Source: JAYPUA01 sp038133845
Lineage (GTDB): Bacteria > SAR324 > NAC60-12
Assembly: GCA_038133845.1 (NCBI GenBank)
Contig: JAYPUA010000011.1
Span: forward strand, 21,125-85,124
Length of the DNA stretch: 64,000 nucleotides
Direction of reading: 5' to 3'
Below the pieces are notes generated by a model, which was given only the letters and a program-made list of their open reading frames with translations, did not search any database and was not told the DNA's origin. Numbering within the stretch: the stretch's first letter is position 1; every line of letters begins with the position of its first letter. Below, piece after piece: positions 35,291 through 44,971 of the stretch. Position numbers and translations under genes: made by a program.

Positions 35291-38200
35291 ATGAAAATTA
35301 CGCGAATCTTTACCAAGGAAGGTCAAGATCCGTATCAGGACATCCAGTTTGAACAGCGAGAGTCGGTCATCCGAAACACGGACGGATCGGTCGTCTCCAA
35401 GTGGGATCAGGTCGTCGTGCCGGAATCGTGGTCTCAGGTGGCCACCGACATCATGGCCCAGAAGTATTTCCGCAAGGCCGGCATTCCCCGTCATCGCAAG
35501 TCAGCCCGTGAGAAGGGCGTTCCCGAGTGGCTGCAGTCGTCCGTCCCCGACCAGAACAAGCAGGCCAAGCTTGGTGAAGACGAGCGAGAGGTTTCGGAAA
35601 CCGATGCCCGCGAGGTGTTCCATCGACTGTCCGGATGCTGGACCTACTGGGCGTTCAAGCATGGCTACTTTGACTCGGAGGATGACGCTCGCGCATTCTA
35701 TGATGAATTGTGCTACATGCTGGCTCACCAGATGGTCGCTCCCAACTCTCCGCAGTGGTTCAACACCGGACTGAGCTGGGCCTACGGACTCTCCGGACCG
35801 GCGCAGGGTCACTACTTTGTCGATCCAGACTCCGGAAAGCTGACCCGCTCCGAAGATGCCTACACGCACCCGCAGCCGCACGCCTGCTTCATCCAGTCGG
35901 TCGAGGACGACTTGGTCCGCGAAGGAGGAATCATGGACTTGTGGACCCGCGAAGCGCGGCTCTTCAAGTATGGCTCCGGAACCGGCTCCAACTTCTCCAA
36001 CCTGCGTGGAGATGGAGAGCCCCTCTCCGGAGGTGGTGTCTCCAGCGGACTGATGTCCTTCCTCAAGATTGGCGATACCGCTGCTGGCTCCATCAAGTCT
36101 GGAGGCACCACGCGTCGTGCCGCCAAGATGGTCTGCCTCGATGTTGACCATCCGGACATTGAGCGCTTCATCAACTGGAAGGTTCGTGAGGAGCAGAAGG
36201 TGGCCGCCCTGGTCGCTGGCTCCAAGAAGATCCGGGAAGTCCTTAACGACCTCTTTGAGGCCATTCACGGCTGGAATGACGAGGAGACCCGCTACGATCT
36301 CAGAAAAAACCTGGACCTGCGCAAGGTTGTCAAGAAAGCACGTGTCGCTCAGGTCCCCTTCAACTATGTGGAGCGGATCATCCACTTGGCCAAGCAAGGC
36401 TACACCGGAGTGGAGTTCGACGAGTACGATACTGACTGGAACTCCGAGGCCTACAGCAGCGTCGCCGGCCAGAACGCCAACAACTCCATCCGCCTGAGCA
36501 ATGAATTTATGCAGGCGGTGGAAGACGACACCGACTGGAACCTGTACTGGCGAACCGAGCAGGTCCGGGCAGCAGCGGCAGCTCGCGCCCCCAAGCCGTC
36601 CAAAACGCTCAAGGCTCGCGAGCTCTGGGAGCAGATCGCCTACGCCGCCTGGGCTTCGGCCGATCCGGGACTGCAATTCGACACCACCATCAACGAGTGG
36701 CACACCTGCCCGACGGATGGCCCGATTCGAGCCTCCAACCCGTGCAGCGAGTACATGTTCCTTGACGACACGGCCTGCAATCTGGCGTCACTGAACCTGC
36801 TCCAGTTTCGAGACCCGGACTCCGGAGAGCTGGACATTCAGCGCTTCCGACACGGGGTGCGCCTGTGGACAGTTGTCTTGGAAACCAGCGTGCTGATGGC
36901 TCAGTTCCCCAGCCGCCGGATTGCGGAACTCTCCTACGAGTTCCGGACGCTCGGGCTCGGTTATGCGAACCTGGGGACCTACCTGATGGTCAACGGAATT
37001 CCCTACGATTCTCCTCAGGCGCTGGCCATCTGCGGTGCCATCACCGCCCTCATGCACATGACCGCCTATGCCACCTCTGCCGAGATGGCCAAGGAGCTGG
37101 GCCCGTTCCCAGGCTACGAGCGCAACCGTGAGTCGATGCTTCAGGTGCTGCGCAATCACCGGCATGCCGCCTACCGTGCTGCCGACAGTGAGTACGAAGG
37201 CTTGACGATGAAGCCCATGGGCATCGACAGCCAGCACTGCCCGACCTCCTTGCTCAAGGCCGCGCAAGAGGCTGCAGACCAGGCCCTCAAGCTGGGCGAG
37301 AAGCACGGCTTCCGGAATGCCCAGGTGACCGTGATCGCTCCAACGGGAACCATCGGGCTGCTGATGGATTGTGACACCACCGGAATCGAGCCGGACTTTG
37401 CCTTGGTCAAGTTCAAGAAACTTGCCGGTGGAGGATACTTCAAAATCATCAACCAGTCCATCCCGCCAGCCTTGCGCAAACTCGGCTACGAAGAGACAGA
37501 AATTCAGGACATCGTCCACTACGTCAAGGGGCGGGGAAGCCTGAAAGGCACCCCGTGCATCAACGTGGATTCCCTGAAGTCCAAGGGCTTTACGGAGGAG
37601 GTCATCTCCGCCATCGAGGCGCAGCTGCCGACCGCGTTCGACATCTCCTTTGTCTTCAACCGCTGGACGCTTGGAGACACCTTCTGCAAGCAGGGGCTGG
37701 GGCTCAACGAAGATCAGCTCAGTGACTACCAGTTCAGCATCCTCAAACATCTCGGCTTCACCGAGAAGGAGATCGAGGCGGCCAACGATGCCATCTGTGG
37801 GACGATGACCATCGAAGGCGCTCCTCACCTCAAGCCGGAGCACTACGCTATCTTCGACTGCGCCAACAGGTGCGGCAAGAAGGGGCAGCGCTACATTGCT
37901 CCGGAGGCGCACATCCGCATGATGGCTGCCGCACAGCCCTTCATCTCCGGGTCGATCTCCAAGACGATCAACCTCCCCAGCCACGCGGACGTGATCGACA
38001 TCAAGGACGCCTACATGATGTCCTGGAAGCTGGGGCTCAAGTGCAACGCACTTTATCGTGACGGCTCGAAGCTGAGCCAACCGCTCAACACAAGTGCCGC
38101 AGAAGAGGTCTGGGCTGATGAAGAGGATGAAGTAACGGCGGATTCCATGGCTCGCGAGGTCCGGGTAGCGGAGAAGATCATTCACCGCTACCTGGCCAAG

Positions 38201-38953
38201 CGACGCCGCCTGCCTCAGCGTCGCAAGGGGTACACGCAGAAAGCCTCCATCGGCGGGCACAAGCTCTACCTGCGCACCGGCGAGTATGACGACGGGACAC
38301 TGGGAGAGATCTTTGTCGACATGCACAAGGAGGGGGCAGCGTTCCGGAGCCTGATGAACTGCTTTGCCATTGCCATCTCCTTGGGGCTGCAGCATGGGGT
38401 TCCGCTGGAGGAGTTCGTCGATGCCTTCGTGTTCACTCGCTTCGAGCCCAACGGCATCGTCCACGGGAACAACTCGATCAAGATGAGCACGTCCATCATC
38501 GACTATATCTTCCGCGAACTGGCGGTCAGCTACCTTGGACGCAACGACCTGGCCCACGTCTCCTCCGACGACTTGGCGACCAGTGAAGTGCATCGCTCTC
38601 AGCCAGAGCCTGAGTTTGAGGACGAGCAGGTGGTCTCCGAGCGAACCCTGAGTTCTCAGGAGGCGGAAGAGTTCCTCAAGGAGGAAGATGACGACTCCGT
38701 CTATGCCTTCGGAGAGGACTACGGTGTCAATATCGCCTTGCTGGAAAAGGCGTCGGGAAGTGAACTGTCCTACGCCAGCCCTGAAGGAGGCGGTTGGCAG
38801 GCTGCAGAGCGTTCTCAATCCGACCTGGTTCAGGAAGCCCGGCTCAAGGGCTATGAGGGCGAACCCTGCACCACCTGCGGTCAGTTCACCATGGTCCGAA
38901 ACGGCTCGTGCCTCAAGTGTGCTTCCTGTGGTGCCACCAGTGGGTGCTCCTGA
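35291..38953 (+). CDS. nrdJ: Adenosylcobalamin-dependent ribonucleotide reductase (class II)
   Basis: Reduces ribonucleotides to deoxyribonucleotides using adenosylcobalamin, with or without oxygen. The 1220 residues are typical of the long NrdJ form. Visible blocks are PNSPQWFNTGL, the substrate loop HACFIQSVEDD with an active-site Cys, FKYGSGTGSNFSNLRG, SGGTTRRAAKMVCLDVDHPD, then NPCSEYMFLDDTACNLASLNL with the radical Cys and neighbouring Glu, and VIAPTGTIGLLMDCDTTGIEP. The C-terminus has a zinc-ribbon-like CTTCGQFTMVRNGSCLKC plus CASCG, likely part of the reductant-docking tail. With icmF it shows dependence on B12. Confidence 0.96.
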   Translation: MKITRIFTKEGQDPYQDIQFEQRESVIRNTDGSVVSKWDQVVVPESWSQVATDIMAQKYFRKAGIPRHRKSAREKGVPEWLQSSVPDQNKQAKLGEDEREVSETDAREVFHRLSGCWTYWAFKHGYFDSEDDARAFYDELCYMLAHQMVAPNSPQWFNTGLSWAYGLSGPAQGHYFVDPDSGKLTRSEDAYTHPQPHACFIQSVEDDLVREGGIMDLWTREARLFKYGSGTGSNFSNLRGDGEPLSGGGVSSGLMSFLKIGDTAAGSIKSGGTTRRAAKMVCLDVDHPDIERFINWKVREEQKVAALVAGSKKIREVLNDLFEAIHGWNDEETRYDLRKNLDLRKVVKKARVAQVPFNYVERIIHLAKQGYTGVEFDEYDTDWNSEAYSSVAGQNANNSIRLSNEFMQAVEDDTDWNLYWRTEQVRAAAAARAPKPSKTLKARELWEQIAYAAWASADPGLQFDTTINEWHTCPTDGPIRASNPCSEYMFLDDTACNLASLNLLQFRDPDSGELDIQRFRHGVRLWTVVLETSVLMAQFPSRRIAELSYEFRTLGLGYANLGTYLMVNGIPYDSPQALAICGAITALMHMTAYATSAEMAKELGPFPGYERNRESMLQVLRNHRHAAYRAADSEYEGLTMKPMGIDSQHCPTSLLKAAQEAADQALKLGEKHGFRNAQVTVIAPTGTIGLLMDCDTTGIEPDFALVKFKKLAGGGYFKIINQSIPPALRKLGYEETEIQDIVHYVKGRGSLKGTPCINVDSLKSKGFTEEVISAIEAQLPTAFDISFVFNRWTLGDTFCKQGLGLNEDQLSDYQFSILKHLGFTEKEIEAANDAICGTMTIEGAPHLKPEHYAIFDCANRCGKKGQRYIAPEAHIRMMAAAQPFISGSISKTINLPSHADVIDIKDAYMMSWKLGLKCNALYRDGSKLSQPLNTSAAEEVWADEEDEVTADSMAREVRVAEKIIHRYLAKRRRLPQRRKGYTQKASIGGHKLYLRTGEYDDGTLGEIFVDMHKEGAAFRSLMNCFAIAISLGLQHGVPLEEFVDAFVFTRFEPNGIVHGNNSIKMSTSIIDYIFRELAVSYLGRNDLAHVSSDDLATSEVHRSQPEPEFEDEQVVSERTLSSQEAEEFLKEEDDDSVYAFGEDYGVNIALLEKASGSELSYASPEGGGWQAAERSQSDLVQEARLKGYEGEPCTTCGQFTMVRNGSCLKCASCGATSGCS

Positions 38954-39015
38954 ACCATCACGCTCCGGCCGCTGAGACCAGCGAGCCCTGAACCTTCCGG
39001 GAGCGAGGCTGCCCC

Positions 39016-40320
39016 TTGTTCCCGGAACCTCACCCTTTGAGCTGCGTGAACTCCTCTCCTGCCCCCAGTCGTCCTCGGCGGTCCGGAGTGGCCCTGCTGA
39101 TCACGCTGGCAGTCCTGACCCTCATCGCCATCTTCCTCACCGAGTTCTCCTTCGAGACTACCCTTGAAGTCCGAGCCCTGCAGAATGCGCAGGCCTCTTT
39201 TCAGTCTCGGAATGCCGTCAAGTCCCTCTTTAAGGCCGTCCTGATTGGGCTCCAGGGAGGGCAGGATAGAAAAATGAGCGAGGTCGAGTTTTTTGAGCAG
39301 ATCACGCCCTTGCTCCAGTTTGCTCAGGGAGTGCAAGACGGAACCGGGCTGTCCCTGAATCCTGAGGAAGCTCCCAAGGTCTCCTTCCTGAACCCACCCG
39401 AATTGACGGTCATCCCGGAGGAGTTGGTTCAATATGCACTCCCGGACTTTTATGAGAGCTTCTCGAGTGTGATGTTCTATACGCCTTACATCCGGCCGAT
39501 CGACCACCTCTACAACCTCAACCGCGCGCAAACCCCAAACAGAACCCTTGAAAAAGAAGACCGGGTTGCGGCTCGGCTGAACAATCAGTTCATCAACATC
39601 GTCACCCGTTATGACGCAGAGAACTCCGCTCTCGCAGAGGCGGACGCGATGAGCATTCAGGCAAGGATCATCGACTGGATTGATCAAGGTGACGTCCCGT
39701 TTCAGTCTCAATTCCCCGGAGCTTCCGGAAATGAGGTGGGCCTTGCCGACCCCAACCTGTCCTATCCGGTCAAGAACGGGTTTCTCGAAAGCCTGAGGGA
39801 GGTGTTGCTCCTTCAGCTTCCCGGAGACCGGATGCCTCCCTTGGAGTTCTGGGAGGAAAACTTCACCACCTACCCTGTGGGAGACGCGCTTGGGGCGGGA
39901 CAAGATCCTCGGGAGGTTCCTGCGAGGATCAATGTCAACCTGGCCTTGCAGCCGGAGATAGAGCAGTTTCTCAGCCAGTTTGACCAGGACAGCACCGATT
40001 ACCTGGGTTACTTTCCCAGTGAATGGAGAGACGACTCTGGTGCAGAGTTTTTTCAGAGCAGAGAGCGCATGGCAGAAGCACTTAAAGCTTCCGGGACACC
40101 GTTGACCCGATCCGAGATCGCCTCAAAAGTCAGCGGATTGGTTTCCACAGGGCGTCCGGATGACTACTTCATCGCCGAGAGCTTCTGGTACGAGGTGCGT
40201 CTCAAGGCGGGAGTAGGCAACGTGACGTCCGATGTTCGGGCGATCGTCTCCGTGGATCGGGATGAGAGCGGGCTGGTGAAGGAGGACAGCCTAGTCGTGC
40301 ATGAATTTCACCTGAGGTGA
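39016..40320 (+). CDS. gspK: GspK-like general secretion pathway minor pseudopilin
   Basis: Large minor pseudopilin at the tip of the type II secretion pseudopilus. After about 23 residues comes the prepilin-like segment RRSG/VALLITLAVLTLIAIFLTEF, where the cut by prepilin peptidase is expected after the Gly, followed by the helix TLEVRALQNAQ and a globular domain. The 434-residue length is within GspK range. Start uncertain: TTG at 39016 has GAGG 7 bases before it, while GTG at 39046 is also possible. No other type II secretion gene is in the window, so the rest must lie elsewhere. It is followed by birA after 4 bases. Confidence 0.75.
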   Translation: MFPEPHPLSCVNSSPAPSRPRRSGVALLITLAVLTLIAIFLTEFSFETTLEVRALQNAQASFQSRNAVKSLFKAVLIGLQGGQDRKMSEVEFFEQITPLLQFAQGVQDGTGLSLNPEEAPKVSFLNPPELTVIPEELVQYALPDFYESFSSVMFYTPYIRPIDHLYNLNRAQTPNRTLEKEDRVAARLNNQFINIVTRYDAENSALAEADAMSIQARIIDWIDQGDVPFQSQFPGASGNEVGLADPNLSYPVKNGFLESLREVLLLQLPGDRMPPLEFWEENFTTYPVGDALGAGQDPREVPARINVNLALQPEIEQFLSQFDQDSTDYLGYFPSEWRDDSGAEFFQSRERMAEALKASGTPLTRSEIASKVSGLVSTGRPDDYFIAESFWYEVRLKAGVGNVTSDVRAIVSVDRDESGLVKEDSLVVHEFHLR

Positions 40321-40324
40321 GCTG

Positions 40325-41071
40325 ATGAGCGCAGGCCCCCCCGCAGTGATTCACCTGGAGGAGGTTGGCTCGACCAACACGTACCTCAAGGAGCATCCGG
40401 AGCTGCTACTGCGCCACGGGCAGGTGGTGCGCACGGAGCGGCAGACTCAGGGACGCGGACGGATGGGACGGACATACATCTCCCTGCATGGAAAGAACCT
40501 GACGTTCTCCGTGGTGTTGCACGTGGAGGCTCCGCCGTTCCAGGCGCCTTCGTGGTCCCTGTGGGTCGGGGTGGCGATCGCCCGCGTGGTCGAGCGTCAC
40601 TGCTCCGCGGAGGTCCGCCTGAAGTGGCCCAATGACATTCTGCTGAACCGCCGCAAGGTCTGCGGGATTTTGATCGAGGCGGTCCCTGGAGTTCGTCCTT
40701 CCGGGACGGTGCTGATCGCTGGGATCGGGCTGAATTGCCAGGGGCGGGTTTCGGAATTTCCTGTGGAATTGCAGGACAAGGTGACCACGCTGCAGGAGCA
40801 TGCTTCCAGAGAAATCTTGAAAGAGGACCTGTTTCAAGAGATTCTAAGCGAGTTGAACCGGATCTCCTCCGACCTGAGCACCCAGGGGAAGGCCTTTCTG
40901 GAAGAGGAGTGGCTAAGACGCTCCGGGATGCTCGGGCGAGACATCCACTTCGAACAGGGCGGCCAGGTCAGTTCCGGAAGAGTCCTTGGTTTGACGGAGG
41001 AAGGCTTTCTGCGAATCTTGAATGCGCAGGGAGCGGAACAGATTCATGCTTCAGGAGATGTTTGGGAATGA
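40325..41071 (+). CDS. birA: Biotin-[acetyl-CoA carboxylase] ligase
   Basis: Attaches biotin to the carboxyl-carrier protein. The 248 residues comprise the ligase domain only: EVGSTNTYLKEH, then RQTQGRGRMGRTYIS (the biotin/ATP loop, consensus GRGRxGR), LKWPNDILLNRRKVCGILIE and VLIAGIGLNCQG. There is no N-terminal helix-turn-helix, so it cannot act as a repressor. Its stop overlaps the coaX start (ATGA). Confidence 0.93.
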   Translation: MSAGPPAVIHLEEVGSTNTYLKEHPELLLRHGQVVRTERQTQGRGRMGRTYISLHGKNLTFSVVLHVEAPPFQAPSWSLWVGVAIARVVERHCSAEVRLKWPNDILLNRRKVCGILIEAVPGVRPSGTVLIAGIGLNCQGRVSEFPVELQDKVTTLQEHASREILKEDLFQEILSELNRISSDLSTQGKAFLEEEWLRRSGMLGRDIHFEQGGQVSSGRVLGLTEEGFLRILNAQGAEQIHASGDVWE

Positions 41072-41865
41072 CAGCGGTCCGTCGCGTGCTCGCTCTGGAT
41101 GTGGGCAACACCAACGTGGTGATGGGAATCTTCGAGAACGGCAAACTGTTGCACAGCTGGAGGCTGCACTCCAACCCGGAACTCAGCCTGGATGAGTACC
41201 TGGTTCTGGTACAGGGTATGCTTTTCGCATCTCGGTTCAAGCCGGACTCCATTCAGTCGGCCGTGCTCAGCTCCGTGGTGCCCAAGCTTTCCCGGGTCTT
41301 TTCCGGCCTGGTGGAGCAGCTCATCGGGGTACGCCCCATCGTTGTCAGCCACGAACTGGAGTTGGGGATTCGGGTCAACACCGACAATCCGGAGTCTGTG
41401 GGGCACGATCGCCTGGTCAACGCGGTGGCCGCATACCACACGCACCGTGCAGCGTTGGTGATCATTGATTTTGGGACGGCAACGACGCTGGATGTAGTCT
41501 CTTCCAGCGGGGTCTTTCAGGGAGGAATCATCTGTCCGGGGCTGAGCATTTCGGCAGAAGCCTTGTTCTCCCGGGCCGCTCAACTGTATCAGGTGGAGAT
41601 TGAAGAGCCGCGTCGCCTGATCGGAAAGAACACCATTGAGGCAGTGAAGTCCGGACTGTTCTACGGATACAGCGGAATGATCGAGTCCCTGATTCGCCGC
41701 TTGGAGCGCGAACTCAAGGCTCAGGGGGAGCAGCACGTCGTTGCGGTGGCAACCGGCGGACTGGCCGTCAAGTTGGAATCCTCACTGCCCGGAGTACTCC
41801 GGGAGGATGACTTGACCCTGCAGGGGCTTTACCTGATCCATTCAATGAACCTCGAACGCTCATAA
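41068..41865 (+). CDS. coaX: Type III pantothenate kinase
   Basis: Phosphorylates pantothenate, first step of CoA synthesis. The 265 residues show LALDVGNTNVVMGIF (phosphate-1 motif), VGHDRLVNAVAAYH, IIDFGTATTLDVVSSSGVFQGGIICPG and VAVATGGLAVKLE, all type III features. The ATG at 41068 overlaps the birA stop; birA-coaX is a frequent pair. The longer frame beginning inside birA is rejected. Confidence 0.95.
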   Translation: MTAVRRVLALDVGNTNVVMGIFENGKLLHSWRLHSNPELSLDEYLVLVQGMLFASRFKPDSIQSAVLSSVVPKLSRVFSGLVEQLIGVRPIVVSHELELGIRVNTDNPESVGHDRLVNAVAAYHTHRAALVIIDFGTATTLDVVSSSGVFQGGIICPGLSISAEALFSRAAQLYQVEIEEPRRLIGKNTIEAVKSGLFYGYSGMIESLIRRLERELKAQGEQHVVAVATGGLAVKLESSLPGVLREDDLTLQGLYLIHSMNLERS

Positions 41866-41943
41866 ACACCTCCCCCGATTGAGGCAAACCGGGGAAAGCA
41901 ACCGGGACATCCCGGACTGGAGCAAAACACACAAGGCTAGGCA

Positions 41944-43020
41944 ATGGCAGACGAAGAAATGGATGGTCTTGACGGGTTGGACGATTTCGGAGATGACTTC
42001 GGAGACCAACTCGACAGCTTCATGGAAGGAGAAGGCGACGACGACGGAGACAGTGAACTCGACTCCTTCTTCGAAGACCTCTCGACCATCGACGATCTGG
42101 AAGTTCAGGATGATGCTCCGGAAGAGGCCCCCCCTGCTCCCAAGGCAGAGGAGCCTCCGGAGGATGAAATGGACGAGATGGAGGATGCAGACCCTCCGGA
42201 AGCAGCCGCTGCAGCTGGAGCGGCAGCCGCCGGTGCTGCCGCTGCAGCCGCTGCGGTCAAGCCCATGCCCAAGCCGGAAAAAAAGAAGTCTTCCGGGAAC
42301 AAGAAGGCCTTGCTCATCCCGGCCATCATTGCCAGCGCAACCGGTCTGCTGCTCGGGGTGATCACGGTAGCCATCCTGTACTTCATCCAAAGCCCCAGCA
42401 CCGAGCCGGAAGAGATCGTGATGGAGGAGCCGCCTCCCGTGCTGATGCCGGAGCCGGTCATGGCGGAGCCGGAACCGGAGCCGGTGGAAATGACACCTCC
42501 GCCTCCACCGAAGCCCGCACCTCCGCCTCCACCGAAGCGGGTGTATTACGTTCAAGTTGGCAACTGTGTTCACCAGGAGTGCGTGGACGACTACAAGTAC
42601 CTCCTCAAGCGTTTTGGCTACAACACCCGTGTGGATCGGATTCAGGAGTCCGCTCCGATGACGGAGATTCTCTCCACCAGCCCACTTGGGGAAGAGGTCG
42701 CCGGCGCGCTGATCGATCGCATCAACCGCGAGAACCGGATGGCAGGGCGAGCCTACCGCAAGGAGATCAAGGAGGGCTTCCTGGTCTCGCTGGGGCTCTT
42801 CCCGGATCTGGACACAGCCAACCGTGTGAAGAACCACCTGAACCAGGCCTATGCCAACGATGTCTACTTCAAGGCCGAGCGTGCAGATCAGAAGATCCTC
42901 TACTTCAAGGTCCGAGCCGGAGGGTTCACCTCTCGTGGGGAGGCCGAGCGCCTGAAGGATCTGCTCTCTCAGAAGGACAAGCGCTTTGAAGGCGCCTTTG
43001 TGGTGGCCATGCGTCGCTGA
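41944..43020 (+). CDS. SPOR-domain inner-membrane protein with an acidic N-terminus
   Basis: 358 residues. The N-terminus is very acidic (starts MADEEMDGLDGLDDFGDDFG), followed by a long Ala run, a basic patch (PEKKKSSGNKK), one membrane segment (about residues 122-148), a Pro/Glu-rich periplasmic linker and a C-terminal SPOR-like domain. The domain is recognised by VYYVQVGNCVHQECVDDY, EGFLVSLGLFPDLDTANRVK and LYFKVRAGGFTSRGEAERL. SPOR domains bind denuded peptidoglycan at division sites, so a cell-division or envelope role is likely. The acidic cytoplasmic tail resembles that of FliN in this window. Confidence 0.8.
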   Translation: MADEEMDGLDGLDDFGDDFGDQLDSFMEGEGDDDGDSELDSFFEDLSTIDDLEVQDDAPEEAPPAPKAEEPPEDEMDEMEDADPPEAAAAAGAAAAGAAAAAAAVKPMPKPEKKKSSGNKKALLIPAIIASATGLLLGVITVAILYFIQSPSTEPEEIVMEEPPPVLMPEPVMAEPEPEPVEMTPPPPPKPAPPPPPKRVYYVQVGNCVHQECVDDYKYLLKRFGYNTRVDRIQESAPMTEILSTSPLGEEVAGALIDRINRENRMAGRAYRKEIKEGFLVSLGLFPDLDTANRVKNHLNQAYANDVYFKAERADQKILYFKVRAGGFTSRGEAERLKDLLSQKDKRFEGAFVVAMRR

Positions 43021-43024
43021 AGGT

Positions 43025-43053
43025 TTGCGACTGCTCAGGAAACGTGTTAGCGT
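43025..43053 (+). promoter_or_regulatory. Possible promoter for the 35-residue membrane protein
   Basis: TTGCGA, a 17-base spacer and TAGCGT, starting 5 bases after the SPOR gene stop and ending 60 bases before the small ORF at 43114. Partial consensus match. Confidence 0.35.
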
Positions 43054-43113
43054 TGTGGACTGTTTTCGGAGGGTTGACCTCTGTTTCCCGGACCTCTTGA
43101 AATTGGAGCTTGA

Positions 43114-43221
43114 ATGGCACTGAGCTGGACGCTTGTTTTTGGCATCATGGTTTTTGGGCTGATGATCTGCCCCGGCATTGTTTTCCTCACTCACCTGGCT
43201 CAGAAGAACAAAGCCCGCTGA
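43114..43221 (+). CDS. Small single-pass membrane protein, 35 residues
   Basis: ATG at 43114 preceded by GGAG at 43105-43108, an ideal ribosome site. The peptide starts MALSWTLVFGIMVFGLMICP, continues hydrophobic through IVFLT, and ends in basic AQKNKAR, so it is one membrane helix with a positively charged (inside) C-terminus. Size and shape recall small subunits that accompany symporters, but no transporter gene is adjacent and I cannot assign a family. It lies between the SPOR gene and the serine hydrolase, with the 220 bases after it apparently empty. Confidence 0.65.
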   Translation: MALSWTLVFGIMVFGLMICPGIVFLTHLAQKNKAR

Positions 43222-43441
43222 ATGCTCTCGGAGGCTTTCCCAGCCTCCCCCTCTCCATCTTTTTGCCAAGTCCTCCTTGGCCTCCTGCGTTAGCCTCTCG
43301 GCCCCTCTCTTGAGAAAATCTGGAGTTCATTTTTCCCGTAGGGCTGTGTTATGTTGAAACATCACGCCGCTTCCTGAAGGAGGAGAGCGTGACTCTTTCG
43401 GCTTCACCACTCCGGAGTCTGTTTCCACACAAACTTCTCTC

Positions 43442-44971
43442 ATGCGAGCGATCTCCCTCCTCGGAAAGCAACTCTTTCATCTGCTTCTCGGAATCGTCCT
43501 GATTGGAACCGGATCCACCATCGTGGCTCAGCCCACGATCATGATCTGGCGCCATGGGGCTCAGGTGAACGCGACCTCGCTGAACATCCGCAACATGCCT
43601 GGGCTCTCCGGGTTGGTTCTTGCCACTGTCCGTGAAAATACCTCACTGTTCTACTCCAACCTGGAAGAGGGAGAGTGGATTCGTGTCCGGACCGAGGAGG
43701 GAGACGAGGGGTGGACCATCAAGCATTTTCTGAAGATTCCCGAGCGCACGGCTGCGCCTTTGCCTCGCTCGGAGCCAGACCCACGAGAGGAGCTGGCGCA
43801 GAGCATGGCCGAGGAGAAGCGTTATGCGGTGACCCGACCTGGGGTCACTCTCGCGTATTACGGCCCCGGAGAGGAGCATCCCGTGCGAGGAGAGCTGGCA
43901 GAAGGCACGCACGTGGTCCTTGGAGAGCGAAGAGGCTCCGGCTGGACTCAGGTCCGCGAACCCAACCGCAAGGAGTCGGTCTGGATTCGCACCGAGAGCC
44001 TGTTTCTCTACGACCCGCGTCGGCTTCCCAAAGTGCTGCAGGACGTGGAGCTCAAGCAGCACACATCCATGCTGGAGGCAGGAGTTCAGGACTACATGGA
44101 GGAGGCCTACCAGCGTGGAGCGATTTCCCGCGAGGACCAGCTTTTTATGGTTGTGCAAGACCTCCACTCCGGAGAGTTGCTGGTGTCCATTCGTCCCCGG
44201 CGTCACGTCAAGGCGGCGAGCATGATCAAGGTGCCGATTCTGCAGGCATACATGATGAAGCTCTACCGTGGGCAGATCGAGCACTCGGCCAGCAACGAGA
44301 AGCATCTCGAGAACATGATCCGCCTGAGCAGCAACTACAGCACCAACGCGGTCCTCAAGCGGCTAGGAGGTCCAAACGCGGTGCAGGCGCTGCTGGATGA
44401 GGTCCGCATGTACCGAGAACTTCGTCTGGTGGAATACATCCCTCAGGGAGGACGCACCTACCGCAACCAGGTCTCTGCCGGAGACCTCAACCAACTGTTT
44501 GTCCGGATCTGGTCTGGGAGAGGCCTGGGCCCCGGATTCAGCGAGCTGGAGAACCGCGCAGCCTCTCGCAAGATGCTCGACTACCTGGGGATGGGGAGCG
44601 ACCATCGGGTCAACGACCGGCTCAAGGACGGGACCTGCTATGCAGAAAATGATCAGGTCAAGCTGTGGGACAAGACCGGGTTTGTCAAGGGGGTCAACGG
44701 AAACGCCGGGATTGTGGAGATCGACACGCCGCACGGACGCCGAGCCTACTCGGTGGTTCTGATCCTGGAACGTGCGAACTACCAGAGCATTGACGGAAAC
44801 GCCGTGGAGTGGTCAAGCAGCATCAGCGAGCAGATGCGCCGCATCTCGGAGATGGTTTATGCCCACTTCAACTTGGAGTACGAGGCCGCAGACGACTGCG
44901 GATACGAGAGCCTGATCCATCACGTCCGCCGAGCCCACGAGCAAGAAGGCCGCCTGCGTGCCGCCCTCTGA
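43442..44971 (+). CDS. Exported serine hydrolase (class A beta-lactamase/PBP fold) with two SH3-like domains
   Basis: 509 residues. A signal peptide or anchor (LLLGIVLIGTGSTIVAQ) is followed by an SH3-like domain (VNATSLNIRNMPGLSGLVL, residues about 42-100) and a second SH3-like region (about 127-190). Then comes a class-A-beta-lactamase-like domain with the catalytic set S260-M-I-K263 in AASMIKV, S296-S-N298 and K411-T-G413. SH3 plus this fold suggests peptidoglycan binding and a DD-peptidase-like activity rather than drug resistance. TATGTT at 43350 may be part of the promoter. It overlaps the next gene by 14 bases. Confidence 0.82.
   Translation: MRAISLLGKQLFHLLLGIVLIGTGSTIVAQPTIMIWRHGAQVNATSLNIRNMPGLSGLVLATVRENTSLFYSNLEEGEWIRVRTEEGDEGWTIKHFLKIPERTAAPLPRSEPDPREELAQSMAEEKRYAVTRPGVTLAYYGPGEEHPVRGELAEGTHVVLGERRGSGWTQVREPNRKESVWIRTESLFLYDPRRLPKVLQDVELKQHTSMLEAGVQDYMEEAYQRGAISREDQLFMVVQDLHSGELLVSIRPRRHVKAASMIKVPILQAYMMKLYRGQIEHSASNEKHLENMIRLSSNYSTNAVLKRLGGPNAVQALLDEVRMYRELRLVEYIPQGGRTYRNQVSAGDLNQLFVRIWSGRGLGPGFSELENRAASRKMLDYLGMGSDHRVNDRLKDGTCYAENDQVKLWDKTGFVKGVNGNAGIVEIDTPHGRRAYSVVLILERANYQSIDGNAVEWSSSISEQMRRISEMVYAHFNLEYEAADDCGYESLIHHVRRAHEQEGRLRAAL

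Noticed and set aside
34974..35294. 106-codon plus-strand ORF before nrdJ
   Set aside because: Low-quality sequence, no family, overlaps the hemW start and the nrdJ start; more likely leader.
36788..38818. 676-codon open frame antisense to nrdJ
   Set aside because: Shadow of the nrdJ codons, with no recognisable domain.
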